DNA from: Streptomyces sp. NBC_01446
GTDB lineage: Bacteria; Actinomycetota; Actinomycetes; Streptomycetales; Streptomycetaceae
Length of the DNA stretch: 64,000 nucleotides
Assembly (NCBI RefSeq): GCF_026340095.1
Contig: NZ_JAPEPO010000003.1
Location: 186,001 to 250,000, forward strand
Direction of reading: 5' to 3'
The notes beneath the pieces were generated by a model that saw only the letters and a list, made by a program, of their open reading frames with translations, was not told the origin of the DNA and searched no databases. Of the stretch, positions 51,934-59,608 are shown in pieces; the first letter of the stretch is position 1, and each line of letters begins with the position of its first letter. The position numbers and the translations under genes were made by a program.

Positions 51934-53625
51934 ATGAGGGGCCCGAATGGTCCGCAGGAAACGGTTGCCAGGGCCCTCGACACCCTCGGCACGGGTGCTT
52001 ACCTGACAGACGAGCAGGGCTTCATCGTCGCCGTCAACGCGCGTGGCGAGGAACTCCTGGCCCGCCCCGCGTCGGATCTGGTCGGCCAGGACGCCCACGA
52101 TCTACTGCACCGCACCAGCTGCGGGGAACCAGTGCCGAGAGCCCAGTGCCGGATGCGGGAGAGCGTCCTCGACGGGCGAACGGAGCAGGGTGAGGGCGAG
52201 TGGCTCGAGCGCGGAGACGGCACGCTGTTGCCGGTGGCGTGGCTGGCCACACCCTGCGACATCGGTATCCGTCCGTCGGCGACGCTCTTCCTCTTTCACT
52301 CCGCCGGCCGCTCCGGGCGTCCCGCCCAGCGGCCACCGGCCGGCGGACGGCTCTCCGAACTCGAACGGCTCGCTCTGCTCGCCGAGACGACCACCCTGCT
52401 CACCTCCACCCTGGACATCCACGAGGCGCTGCGCCGCCTGATCAACCTCGTGGTGCCCCGCATCGCCGACTGGGCCGTCATCGACCTGCTCAGCGAGCGG
52501 GACGAAGTGTCGCGCTTCGCCGTCGCCCACGCGGAAGGCGGAACCGTGGTGTTCCGGGAGGACCTCCAGGGGCCCATGCCGCCTGTGCCGCAGGAGTCCC
52601 CGATGCCTCTGTCCCGCGCCCTGCGCGGCGTCACGTCCTCCTTCGCCGGCCCTGAGACCTACCAGGGACCGCCCGACTCCGGCATTGCGGTGGAGCAGCG
52701 GGCCCTGTTCGAGGCGACCGGAATGCACTCGGCGATCGTGGTCCCCCTGCGCAGCCTGCACGACGTACTGGGCGCCCTCACTCTCGGCCGCGCCGACCAG
52801 CCCGATCGGTTCACCGCGACCGACGTCGCCCTGCTGGAGGACATCGCCCGACGCGCCAGCCTCGGCCTGGAGAACGCCCGCCTCTACCAGCGCCAGCGCA
52901 AGGTCGCCGAAACCATGCAGCGCCATTTGCTGCCGAAGCTCCCACGGACGTCCGGTCGCAGCATGAGCGCGCGCTACCTGCCCGCGCCGGACGCCTCAGA
53001 GGTCGGTGGCGACTGGTACGACGCGTTCACCCTGCCGGACGGCGCCACCGCCCTCGCCATCGGCGATGTCGTCGGCCACGACCTGGACGCCGCGGCCGGC
53101 ATGGCCCAGCTGCGCAACATGCTCCGCGCGTACGCCGTGTCCCAGCAGAAGCCACCGAGCAAGATCGTGGAATGGCTCGACCGGGCGACCGTGGACATCG
53201 CGGAGGTCTCCATGGCCACGCTGGTCTTTGCCCGCATGAGTGAGAACGACGCCGGCCAGTGGGAGCTGTCCTGGACCAACGCGGGCCATCCACCACCGCT
53301 GCTGGTCACCCGTGAGGGCATGGCCCGCTATTTGACCGACGGCCACGGGATCTTGCTGGGCGTCACACCCGACCAGATACGCCTCGACGCGACAGAGGAG
53401 CTGCCACCCGGGTCCACCCTGCTCCTCTACACCGACGGCCTGATCGAGTCCCCGAGCCAGAGCCTGGACGAGGGTCTGAACCGTCTGCGCCGCCACGCCG
53501 CGTCCTTGGCCCACCGCCCCCTGGAATCCTTCACCGACGCCCTGTTGGCGCGGGCGCGCCCGCCGGACAACGACGACGACGTGGCCCTGCTGGCCGTCCG
53601 ACACGGGCCGGAGGCGTCCTTTTGA
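51934..53625 (+). CDS. PAS-GAF-SpoIIE (PP2C) phosphatase
   Basis: The protein has 563 residues. The ATG at 51934 follows GGGAGG. PAS domain about 13-120 (TLGTGAYLTDEQGFIVAVNA), GAF about 160-320 (IADWAVIDLLSERDEVSRFA, HSAIVVPLRSLHDVLGALTL), then SpoIIE/RsbU phosphatase from about 340: MQRHLLPKLP, SEVGGDWYDAFTLPDG (metal-binding Asp), AIGDVVGHDLDAAAGMAQLR, TNAGHPPPLLV, LLYTDGLIESP, DNDDDVALLAVR. It would dephosphorylate a STAS-type anti-sigma antagonist in response to a signal sensed by PAS/GAF. A STAS gene lies nearby at 54695. Unlike the protein at 5992 it has no HATPase domain. Confidence 0.92.
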   Translation: MRGPNGPQETVARALDTLGTGAYLTDEQGFIVAVNARGEELLARPASDLVGQDAHDLLHRTSCGEPVPRAQCRMRESVLDGRTEQGEGEWLERGDGTLLPVAWLATPCDIGIRPSATLFLFHSAGRSGRPAQRPPAGGRLSELERLALLAETTTLLTSTLDIHEALRRLINLVVPRIADWAVIDLLSERDEVSRFAVAHAEGGTVVFREDLQGPMPPVPQESPMPLSRALRGVTSSFAGPETYQGPPDSGIAVEQRALFEATGMHSAIVVPLRSLHDVLGALTLGRADQPDRFTATDVALLEDIARRASLGLENARLYQRQRKVAETMQRHLLPKLPRTSGRSMSARYLPAPDASEVGGDWYDAFTLPDGATALAIGDVVGHDLDAAAGMAQLRNMLRAYAVSQQKPPSKIVEWLDRATVDIAEVSMATLVFARMSENDAGQWELSWTNAGHPPPLLVTREGMARYLTDGHGILLGVTPDQIRLDATEELPPGSTLLLYTDGLIESPSQSLDEGLNRLRRHAASLAHRPLESFTDALLARARPPDNDDDVALLAVRHGPEASF

Positions 53626-53875
53626 AGCTCTCGAAGCTGTGAGACGGCACCGGCACGTTCCCCGGCAGCCTGTCAACGCCCCCTACCCAGCTCATCAAAA
53701 GCCCTCGCCTCGTGAAGATCGCACGTCGGGGGCCTACTGGTGTCGCGTCGCTTCTTCTGCTGCTCAGGGGCGGTGGGCTCGGGCGCCTGGTGGTCGTCGT
53801 TGGTTGTCATCGGCCACTGTCGAGCGACCTCGGACGGCACCGGGGACGGCCCCGCCGTGGATCACATGAGCGGCC

Positions 53876-54190
53876 TCAACCGACGGACGTAGGCGGCCAC
53901 TGCGCGGTAATGCACCCCTCTTCCCTGTCCCACCACTCCCTGGCCACGCCGTGGTTGAGCAGCTTGTGCACCTTGACGAGATCCGCGGTGGGCGGTAGGT
54001 CCAGGGCGACCATGCCGAACCGCTCTATGTTTTCGCCGTCGACGCCGAGTTCTTTGAACGCGTTGATCACGCTCTGCCGAGCGGCTCCCGAGCCGCCGTC
54101 ACGGAACACGAGGAGGCGGATGGTGCAGTTCTCCGAACGCCGGACCACCTCGCCGGCCCATCGCACGCCCGCCTCATCAGGTCGGCTCAC
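53876..54190 (-). CDS. DUF4265 protein, short form
   Basis: The protein has 104 residues from a GTG at 54190. It reads RWAGEVVRRSENCTIRLLVF, FKELGVDGENIERFGMVALD, LPPTADLVKVHKLLNHGVAR, EWWDREEGCITAQW. This matches the C-terminal two-thirds of DUF4265 proteins, which usually have about 50 more residues at the front (GD.V.....), so it may be truncated. It starts five bases after the end of the winged-helix gene and shares its operon. Function unknown. Confidence 0.65.
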   Translation of the reverse strand: MSRPDEAGVRWAGEVVRRSENCTIRLLVFRDGGSGAARQSVINAFKELGVDGENIERFGMVALDLPPTADLVKVHKLLNHGVAREWWDREEGCITAQWPPTSVG

Positions 54191-54194
54191 CTCG

Positions 54195-54566
54195 CTAGTC
54201 CGCCGCGGCTTGCGTCAGTTGGCGTTGTGCGGGCTCGCTGGGCAGTGCTTGGCGATGGGTTTCGTCCTGGAGATCGAGCAGTGACAGGAGTGAGGCCACC
54301 GTCAGGCCCTGACCGGCTTCGGTCGGATGGCGCAGGACCTTGGTGGGGTCGATCTCATAGATGTTGCCACGCCCCTGGCGCGTGTGTGAGAGGTAGCCGG
54401 CCTGCTCCAGGTCCGCGATGATTTTTTGCACGGCGCGCTCAGTGAGACGGCAGCGGACGGCGATGTCGCGAACCCGTGCGCTCTGGTTGTCCGCGATGGC
54501 CGCAAGGACGCGAGCGTGGTTCGTCAGGAACGTCCATCCGCTGTGTGACTCAGGTACCCCATCCAT
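54195..54566 (-). CDS. Winged-helix (MarR/ArsR-like) transcriptional regulator
   Basis: The protein has 123 residues from an ATG at 54566. The HTH is FLTNHARVLAAIADNQSARV, RDIAVRCRLTERAVQKIIAD, LEQAGYLSHTRQGRGNIYEI, with a beta wing. This class is frequent in streptomycetes as a one-domain regulator. It is divergent from the STAS gene at 54695 with 128 bases between, so it may control both that gene and its own operon with the DUF4265 gene. Confidence 0.8.
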   Translation of the reverse strand: MDGVPESHSGWTFLTNHARVLAAIADNQSARVRDIAVRCRLTERAVQKIIADLEQAGYLSHTRQGRGNIYEIDPTKVLRHPTEAGQGLTVASLLSLLDLQDETHRQALPSEPAQRQLTQAAAD

Positions 54567-54694
54567 GGCCCGAGTCTACCGAGCAGGCATGCACGCTTCC
54601 AAAAACACGTACTAGCTTTCGTGTATAGGTTGACGCATGTTGCTTCCCTGGGGGAACCTTGGAGCGCTCTACACCAGCGCATCGGAGGCAAGCC

Positions 54695-55219
54695 ATGCAG
54701 CAACCCTCGCACCGGGCCCACTCCCCCCTGGCGCCGAACCTCCCCTGCCCTGATGGAGACAGTGCTGCCAGATCGCTTCCGACTGGTCAGATAACAGCGT
54801 TGTACGCACCGAGCGGCAACCGGAACCGAGTGACAGTACAAGGTGAACTCGACCTCGTCTCCGGCAACCAGATCCGAGCCCACCTGCTCGAAGCCCTGAC
54901 CGCTTCATCCAACGGTCTCGAGTTGGACTTGAGCAGGCTCAGCTTCTGTGACTGCGCCGGCCTCAACGTGCTTCTGGACCTCCGCCACCGGGCCCTGAGT
55001 CAGGGCAAGGCCGTCACGATCCAGGCCGTCAGCCCCGCGGTCGACAGGTTGCTCGATCTCACGGGAGCGCAAGAGCTGTTCTCACCCGAGCGGTCGCCGT
55101 GCACGGAACCCGCGTCATTCGACGCCGCCCCCATGCCCTCACCCAAGCCGGGAGCATCGCCCAGCATCGACGTACAGCGTGCCCAGCACCTGTCAGTGCG
55201 TGCGTGTGAACCCGCCTGA
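54695..55219 (+). CDS. STAS-domain protein (anti-sigma factor antagonist-like)
   Basis: The protein has 174 residues from an ATG at 54695 preceded by CGGAGG. The STAS domain spans about 45-145: NRVTVQGELDLVSGNQIRAH, LLEALTASSNGLELDLSRLS, FCDCAGLNVLLDLRHRALS, VTIQAVSPAVDRLLDLTGAQ. The usual motif is DSSG or DSAG, with a Ser that an anti-sigma kinase phosphorylates; here it is D-C-A-G with Cys in that place. It may be a non-phosphorylatable, always-active antagonist or a scaffold. The 30-residue tails are disordered. A PP2C phosphatase lies 1.1 kb upstream. Confidence 0.85.
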   Translation: MQQPSHRAHSPLAPNLPCPDGDSAARSLPTGQITALYAPSGNRNRVTVQGELDLVSGNQIRAHLLEALTASSNGLELDLSRLSFCDCAGLNVLLDLRHRALSQGKAVTIQAVSPAVDRLLDLTGAQELFSPERSPCTEPASFDAAPMPSPKPGASPSIDVQRAQHLSVRACEPA

Positions 55220-55224
55220 GTGGA

Positions 55225-55410
55225 TGATGGCTCCATGACGGCGGTGTCCATGATTGTCCGGGTGCCGATGCAGGCGACGAGGGCGGCGTCGTCGTTGAGG
55301 CCTCCGCGGGTATGGGCGAGCAGATCGCGATAGATGTGGTGGAGCAGCGCTTCGGGGCCGCTCGTGTTCCACCGAGCGACCCGCGTCTCCAGGGGGTAGA
55401 AGCGGCCTGC
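55225..55410 (-). pseudogene. SpoIIE-type phosphatase C-terminal fragment
   Basis: The minus strand reads RFYPLETRVARWNTSGPEAL, LHHIYRDLLAHTRGGLNDDA then ALVACI. This is the end of a PP2C/SpoIIE phosphatase (FYPLxxRVAxW...PExLLxHxxxDLLAHxGGxLxDDAALVA). The upstream 400 or more residues are missing. It sits tail-to-tail with the STAS gene, so a second phosphatase once adjoined this cluster. Confidence 0.6.
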
Positions 55411-55489
55411 GACCACGCGAAGGCAGTTCGTAAGCCCGTCGGCGTCCCAGACGTGCTCACGGCGCCCATTCCTCAGCCGGCACCCCCGT

Positions 55490-55576
55490 CTCCCATCCCG
55501 TACGCCGTCGACCCACACACCGTGGAGCGGGCGTGGTTCCTGGCATCCAGGTGGAGCGCGCCACTGTACGAACGAC
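55490..55576. repeat. 88-bp dispersed repeat, copy B
   Basis: This is the second copy of the repeat at 50013-50100, differing at roughly ten positions. Here the centre contains the small palindrome CTGGCATCCAG. It lies just outside the phosphatase fragment. Confidence 0.65.
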
Positions 55577-55580
55577 CGTG

Positions 55581-56234
55581 AGGATTGGCCATGGCACCGC
55601 TCGGCGGCCTGACCCACCCAACGTTGTCTTCACCGTGGCCGCTCTATGCGGTGATCGACGCATGGCCACCGGCCCTATCCACGTGTGGGCGCGCGTCGGC
55701 GCAGCGCGGGCGGAGCGGGCCGGAGGCAGGAGCGGCGCCCGCAGCGGAGCCGGTAGCGCGCCCGGCGGAGCGGAGCGCAGCCGGGGCTTGATGAAGTAGA
55801 GAAAGTTCCACCGCGCCACCGGTTCGCAGACCGCCGTCAGGTATCTAGCAGGCCTCGCCGTCGATCGAGGACTGCCGGTGCGGCTCGCGTCTCGAACCTG
55901 TTGGGCGCGGACGGTTTCGGACCGCCGAAATCTGCCTTGTAAGAGCGGGGGTACGGGGTCGCCGTGGTGCCCAGGTCACAAGGGCTCTGGCTGCAGCCCA
56001 GGCCAACGGCGCATCTCGACTGCAGCAAACCCTCATTGACCGTGATTGACCGCACGATGTGGCACGACTGTGGCACGTTCCGAGCGACCGAGCGCTTAGA
56101 AGATACGGGCACGCCTTGGTGAGTTCGCCCGATCGACTTATGCCCGCTTGCAAGTCGGGTGGACGTCGGTTCGATCCGCTTACGGACCCTACGGGATGTT
56201 CACAAGCTCACCTCCAGCGTGCGAGAGTCCGCCC
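55581..56234. other. Non-coding, partly low-complexity GC region
   Basis: 55690-55790 is a GC-rich, purine-biased stretch built from GCGGAGC-like units. 56030-56090 has the near-repeat TGTGGCACGACTGTGGCACG. No gene is supported. The sequence around 56147-56185 was considered as a tRNA fragment and rejected. Confidence 0.4.
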
Positions 56235-56615
56235 ATGACTGACATAGGCAGACGACGCAAGCTCGGTGCGCTCGCTGGCGTATGCATCGCCGGGGCCCTG
56301 CTGCCCGGCATCGCCCTGGGTGCGGAAGACGTGGACGTGACGTTCTCACTCATGGTCGCGGCCCTCGTGGTCATCCTCCTCACCCAGCTCGTCTACGTCG
56401 GCCCGTCCGCCCGTGTTCCGGCCCTGGCCCTGCTGGCCTTCGGTCTGGCCGGATTCTTACAGGACTCGCTCATCTGGTGGCTGCTCTCCTGGCTGGGCGG
56501 GAAGTTCTCCGAGCTGGAGGTCGAGGGCTTCGGCACGATCCTGCTTGCGGGATTGATCACGCGCGTCTCGATCCTCGCGTTCTCCCTGATCGGGACAGAG
56601 CCGACGGCGGACTGA
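56235..56615 (+). CDS. Small integral membrane protein
   Basis: The protein has 126 residues from an ATG at 56235 (GAGAG upstream). It has four hydrophobic segments: GALAGVCIAGALLPGIALGA (possibly a signal anchor), FSLMVAALVVILLTQLVYVG, ALALLAFGLAGFLQDSLIWW and TILLAGLITRVSILAFSLIG. Its size and layout recall holin-like or phage-associated membrane proteins, but the sequence is not specific. Codon bias is typical of the genus. Confidence 0.6.
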   Translation: MTDIGRRRKLGALAGVCIAGALLPGIALGAEDVDVTFSLMVAALVVILLTQLVYVGPSARVPALALLAFGLAGFLQDSLIWWLLSWLGGKFSELEVEGFGTILLAGLITRVSILAFSLIGTEPTAD

Positions 56616-56812
56616 CGACCCTGCCGGCCACCCCGGCCGCCCCGCGTTACGGCAAGGGGGGCGGCCGCTCCCGTACCCCTCAGGCAGTAGCCCGCGCCGC
56701 GGGACGAGTCCGACGCCGGTGGCCGGCAGGGCGAAGCGCCCGCCGACCTTGGTGAGGACCCGGATCGCGCCAGTAAGAGATGGGCAAACGGCGGGGCCGG
56801 CCCATTCGATCA

Positions 56813-56847
56813 CCCCGGCAGGATTCGAACCTGCGACACCCGCTTTT
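56813..56847 (-). other. tRNA 3'-half fragment (probable attachment-site remnant)
   Basis: On the minus strand the sequence directly after the SDR stop contains a perfect tRNA T-arm, GCAGG-TTCGAAT-CCTGC (56834-56818), preceded by AAGCGGGTGTC like an anticodon 3' strand and variable loop, and followed by CGGGG. No 5' half of the tRNA is present because the SDR gene occupies that place. Integrases of actinomycete elements use tRNA 3' ends, so this fits an att site left at an island border. The isoacceptor cannot be assigned. Confidence 0.5.
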
Positions 56848-57613
56848 AGGCGAACCGCACCCCGAGCCCACCATCAACGGCCCAGTCAGCCCCGGTGACA
56901 TAGCCTGCCGCGTCCGAAGCGAGGAAGCACACGACTTCTGCGACGTCTTCGGGCCGGCCGAGACGGCCCAGCGGCTGGACCGCGAGCGCCTTTTCCTCGA
57001 CCTGCGGGTCGGAGTGCTGCGCGAAGTACTCATCGACGAGGGCAGTGCGGATATATCCAGGGCTGACCGCGTTCACGCGGATCCCGTGCCGGGCAACGTC
57101 CAGGGCCATCGAACGGGTCAGACCGACCAGTCCGGACTTGGCTGCGGCGTACGGATACATGCCAGTGCAGGTCAACTTGGCGTGCAGGGAAGCAATGTTG
57201 ACGATCGCCCCGCGCTGACGGTCCATCATCCCGGGCAGGACGTGCTTGGCGCACAGGAACGCCGCCTTCAGGTCTACGTCGAAAACCTGCTCCCACTCGG
57301 CTTCGGTCATCGAGACGGGGTCACCATAGACATTGCGTCCGGCGTTGTTCACCAGAACATCAACTGGGCCGAGTGTGTCAGCGACCTCACCGGTGGCGGC
57401 CGCCACCGCGGCCGAGTCCGTCACATCGACCTTGACCAACGTCGACCTGTCACGTGCCTGCGCCAGGGTGTCACGCAGCCCGGAGCCGTCGCCCTCGTCG
57501 AGGTCGAACACTGCGACGTGCGCACCCTCGCGCAACGCGGCACGGACGACGGCGTGGCCTATCCCCCGCGCACCACCGGTCACCACCACGACCCGTCCTG
57601 TAAGACTCCCCAT
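56846..57613 (-). CDS. Short-chain dehydrogenase/reductase (SDR)
   Basis: The protein has 255 residues. Classical SDR features: VVVTGGARGIGHAVVRAALR (NAD(P) binding, TGxxxGIG), VDVLVNNAGRNVYGDP (NNAG), catalytic Ser in VNIASLHAKLT, YPYAAAKSGLVGLTRS (YxxxK) and RVNAVSPGYIRTALVDEYF. Asp after VAVFDLDE suggests NAD preference. It is divergent from a FadR-type regulator, and downstream genes are glycosidases, so a sugar or sugar-acid oxidation role is plausible. The stop codon abuts the tRNA fragment. Confidence 0.88.
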   Translation of the reverse strand: MGSLTGRVVVVTGGARGIGHAVVRAALREGAHVAVFDLDEGDGSGLRDTLAQARDRSTLVKVDVTDSAAVAAATGEVADTLGPVDVLVNNAGRNVYGDPVSMTEAEWEQVFDVDLKAAFLCAKHVLPGMMDRQRGAIVNIASLHAKLTCTGMYPYAAAKSGLVGLTRSMALDVARHGIRVNAVSPGYIRTALVDEYFAQHSDPQVEEKALAVQPLGRLGRPEDVAEVVCFLASDAAGYVTGADWAVDGGLGVRFA

Positions 57614-57653
57614 GTCCCGCCCTCTCGCCGTCGGCGCCGTTGATCCGAGGATC

Positions 57654-57670
57654 TATCGCGTATCGCGTAT
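57654..57670. promoter_or_regulatory. Tandem TATCGCG repeats in SDR-GntR intergenic region
   Basis: TATCGCGTATCGCGTAT at 57654-57670 sits in the 106-base gap between the divergent SDR and GntR genes, about 50 bases from the GntR start. The repetition and position suggest a binding site for the GntR protein; this is inference only. Confidence 0.35.
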
Positions 57671-57719
57671 CCTCCAGAGTTAACAGCTAAGCAGTTTAGG
57701 TGCAAGGGGGCAACAACTA

Positions 57720-58421
57720 GTGGTCGTTCGCCGTGGCACGCTCGCCGATCAGGTATCGCAGGAAATTACTGCCCTGATCGAGAACGCCGGTCTGCAGCCC
57801 GGCGACGAGATTCCCCCGGAAGGCGAACTCGCCACCCGCTTCGGCGTCAATCGGCTGGCGGTCCGGGAGGCGATCCGCACGCTCGCCGCCCGCGAAATGG
57901 TCCTCTCCAGCCAGGGCAAGCCGACCCGCGTCCATGTGCCCACTGCCCAGGTCTTCGGGCAGGTCCTTCGCTTCCGGCTACGCCAAGACTCGCTGCGGTT
58001 CGCCGATGTGCTCGATGCCCGGCGCGCGATCGAAGGCGCCCTCGTGCGACGCGCTGCTGAGCGGGTCCGGGCCGGTGGCGCCAGCCTCGACCAGGCCGAG
58101 GAGCTGCTCGACCGAATGCGGGAGACCACTGGCAGCAGAGAGCGCTTCGTCGACTTGGACATCGCGTTCCACACCGAACTGGCGGCGCTCGCCGGCAACG
58201 GAATGCTGACGCTCGCCCTGGACGCCATGACCGGCATTCTGCGCGAGCACCGCCTCGCCAGTTATGCCGGGCACGCCACGCGCGGCGACAGTCACGACTC
58301 GACCATCGCCGCACACCACGGGATTCTCAAGGCGGTCCGCTCAGGCGACCCGGTGGCCGCGGCCGAGGCAATGGAGTCCCATCTCAGCGAAACAGAGAAA
58401 GACATCAATGCGGGCAATTGA
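57720..58421 (+). CDS. GntR-family regulator, FadR subfamily
   Basis: The protein has 233 residues from a GTG at 57720; the GGGGG at 57704-57708 is its ribosome site. N-terminal winged helix: RGTLADQVSQEITALIENAG, LQPGDEIPPEGELATRFGVN, RLAVREAIRTLAAREMV. The C-terminal FCD domain (FADVLDARRAIEGALVRRAA, FVDLDIAFHTELAALAGNGM, HHGILKAVRSGDPVAAAEAM) binds small carboxylates or sugars through Asp/His metal ligands. It is divergent from the SDR gene and likely represses it and perhaps the glycosidase genes. Confidence 0.88.
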   Translation: MVVRRGTLADQVSQEITALIENAGLQPGDEIPPEGELATRFGVNRLAVREAIRTLAAREMVLSSQGKPTRVHVPTAQVFGQVLRFRLRQDSLRFADVLDARRAIEGALVRRAAERVRAGGASLDQAEELLDRMRETTGSRERFVDLDIAFHTELAALAGNGMLTLALDAMTGILREHRLASYAGHATRGDSHDSTIAAHHGILKAVRSGDPVAAAEAMESHLSETEKDINAGN

Positions 58422-58614
58422 ACGCGAATCCCGCATGCGCCACGCGGACGAACTCGACCACCCGTATTCCGTTCCCGCGTTTGACGACCTGCCCGCTATC
58501 CCGCGTTGCCACGGCTCTCACAGGTGCGGTGGCTCCAGTCGCCGCCCTGCCCACCGCGCAGCGCCGCCGGCGAAACCAGGCTCCAGGGCCTTCGCACTCC
58601 CTCTGGTGCGACCA

Positions 58615-59553
58615 GCATCCGAAAGATAGATGGAGAACGCGAGGGTCGACGCCGGTGGCGTAGTCGGGGATGTCCGACAGCCGGACGGGCCGGTCTCCGA
58701 AGGCGGTACCCGTTGTCGTCCAGCCGTCGTAGCCGTCCGACCAGTCCTCCAGCAGCACGTCCTCACGCAATCCGGGCGGCGTGGCGACGCCGGGCTCGGC
58801 TGTGAACTCGACGCCCACCAGATCCGCCTCGCCGAAGTCGGCCGCCTTCAGCACAACCGGCCGGGTGGTGCGCGCGCCGAGGACGACGGGGTTCTCGGCG
58901 TAGAGGGCGAGCTCGGCGTCCAGGGCGGCGGACGGGTGTTGGTGAACTCGTACTCCAGGACGGCCAGCGAGTGCGAGGAGTCGTCCGCCGACAGCGGGAC
59001 GTACGGGGTAATAGGCGTTTATCCGGACGGACACGGGTGCGGCCCCGTCCGCAGAGTCGGCAGTTCCGACCGGGTAGCGGCTGGTGAAGCGGACGTCGTC
59101 GAAGCCCAGGGAGTCCAAGGTGGCGGGCGGTGCCCTTGGCACGTATCACGGTGGCGACGGTGACCGGGGTGTCCAACTCCATCGGGTGGCTGTAGCGGAT
59201 GTCGTTGATGTTGGCCGGCGGGCGACGGTTGTCGACATCCCAGTGCCAAAGGCGGCGTCGCCGGAGAGGTAGATATGGCTGCAGGCGATGCCGCCGATGG
59301 GTAGGCCGCTCCCCCGAGGGGTGGCGAGCACGGTCGTGGTGCCGCGTTCGCGTAGGGAGACGATCAACTCGGGTTCGAAGTTCTTGTCGGCGGGGACCAC
59401 GGTGAGGTCGCGGGGGTTCACGCCGGCCGCCTCGGCGGCGCGGGCGAGCCGGCCGAAGGGCGGCGTGGCCGCGGCGGCGCCAAGTCCCGCGGAGGCGAGG
59501 AAGCCGCGGCGGCCGAAGGAGCTGGGGGCGAGGCCGGGTACGCGCGCGGTCAT
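58615..59553 (-). pseudogene. GH116-type glucosidase-like gene, several frameshifts
   Basis: From an ATG at 59553 a twin-arginine signal (SSFGRRGFLASAGLGAAAA) leads to LPIGGIACSHIYLSGDA. The sense then moves to LWHWDVDNRRPPANIND, later LGFDDVRFTSRYPVGTA, then in another frame YVPLSADDSSHSLAVLEYEF, and back to ALYAENPVVLG. These segments match the N-terminal beta-sandwich of GH116 (GBA2-like) enzymes. At least four frameshifts and loss of the catalytic barrel (sense ends near 58615) make it dead. It follows the GH36 gene by about 55 bases in the same direction. Confidence 0.7.
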
Positions 59554-59608
59554 CAGGAGATCCTGAACGTCGAGGGGCACGGCACTGACGTCTCAAACGG
59601 GGATGGGG

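Noticed and set aside
55690..55790. GC-rich repeated units as a CRISPR or telomere-type repeat
   Set aside because: The units are irregular, without defined spacers or palindromic series; best described as low complexity. No CRISPR array was seen anywhere in the window.
56140..56190. tRNA-like sequence (CTTGCAAG ... GGTTCGATCC) resembling an anticodon loop and T-loop
   Set aside because: The stems on either side of the apparent loops do not pair, so it is not a tRNA. It could be an eroded att site but there is nothing firm to support that.
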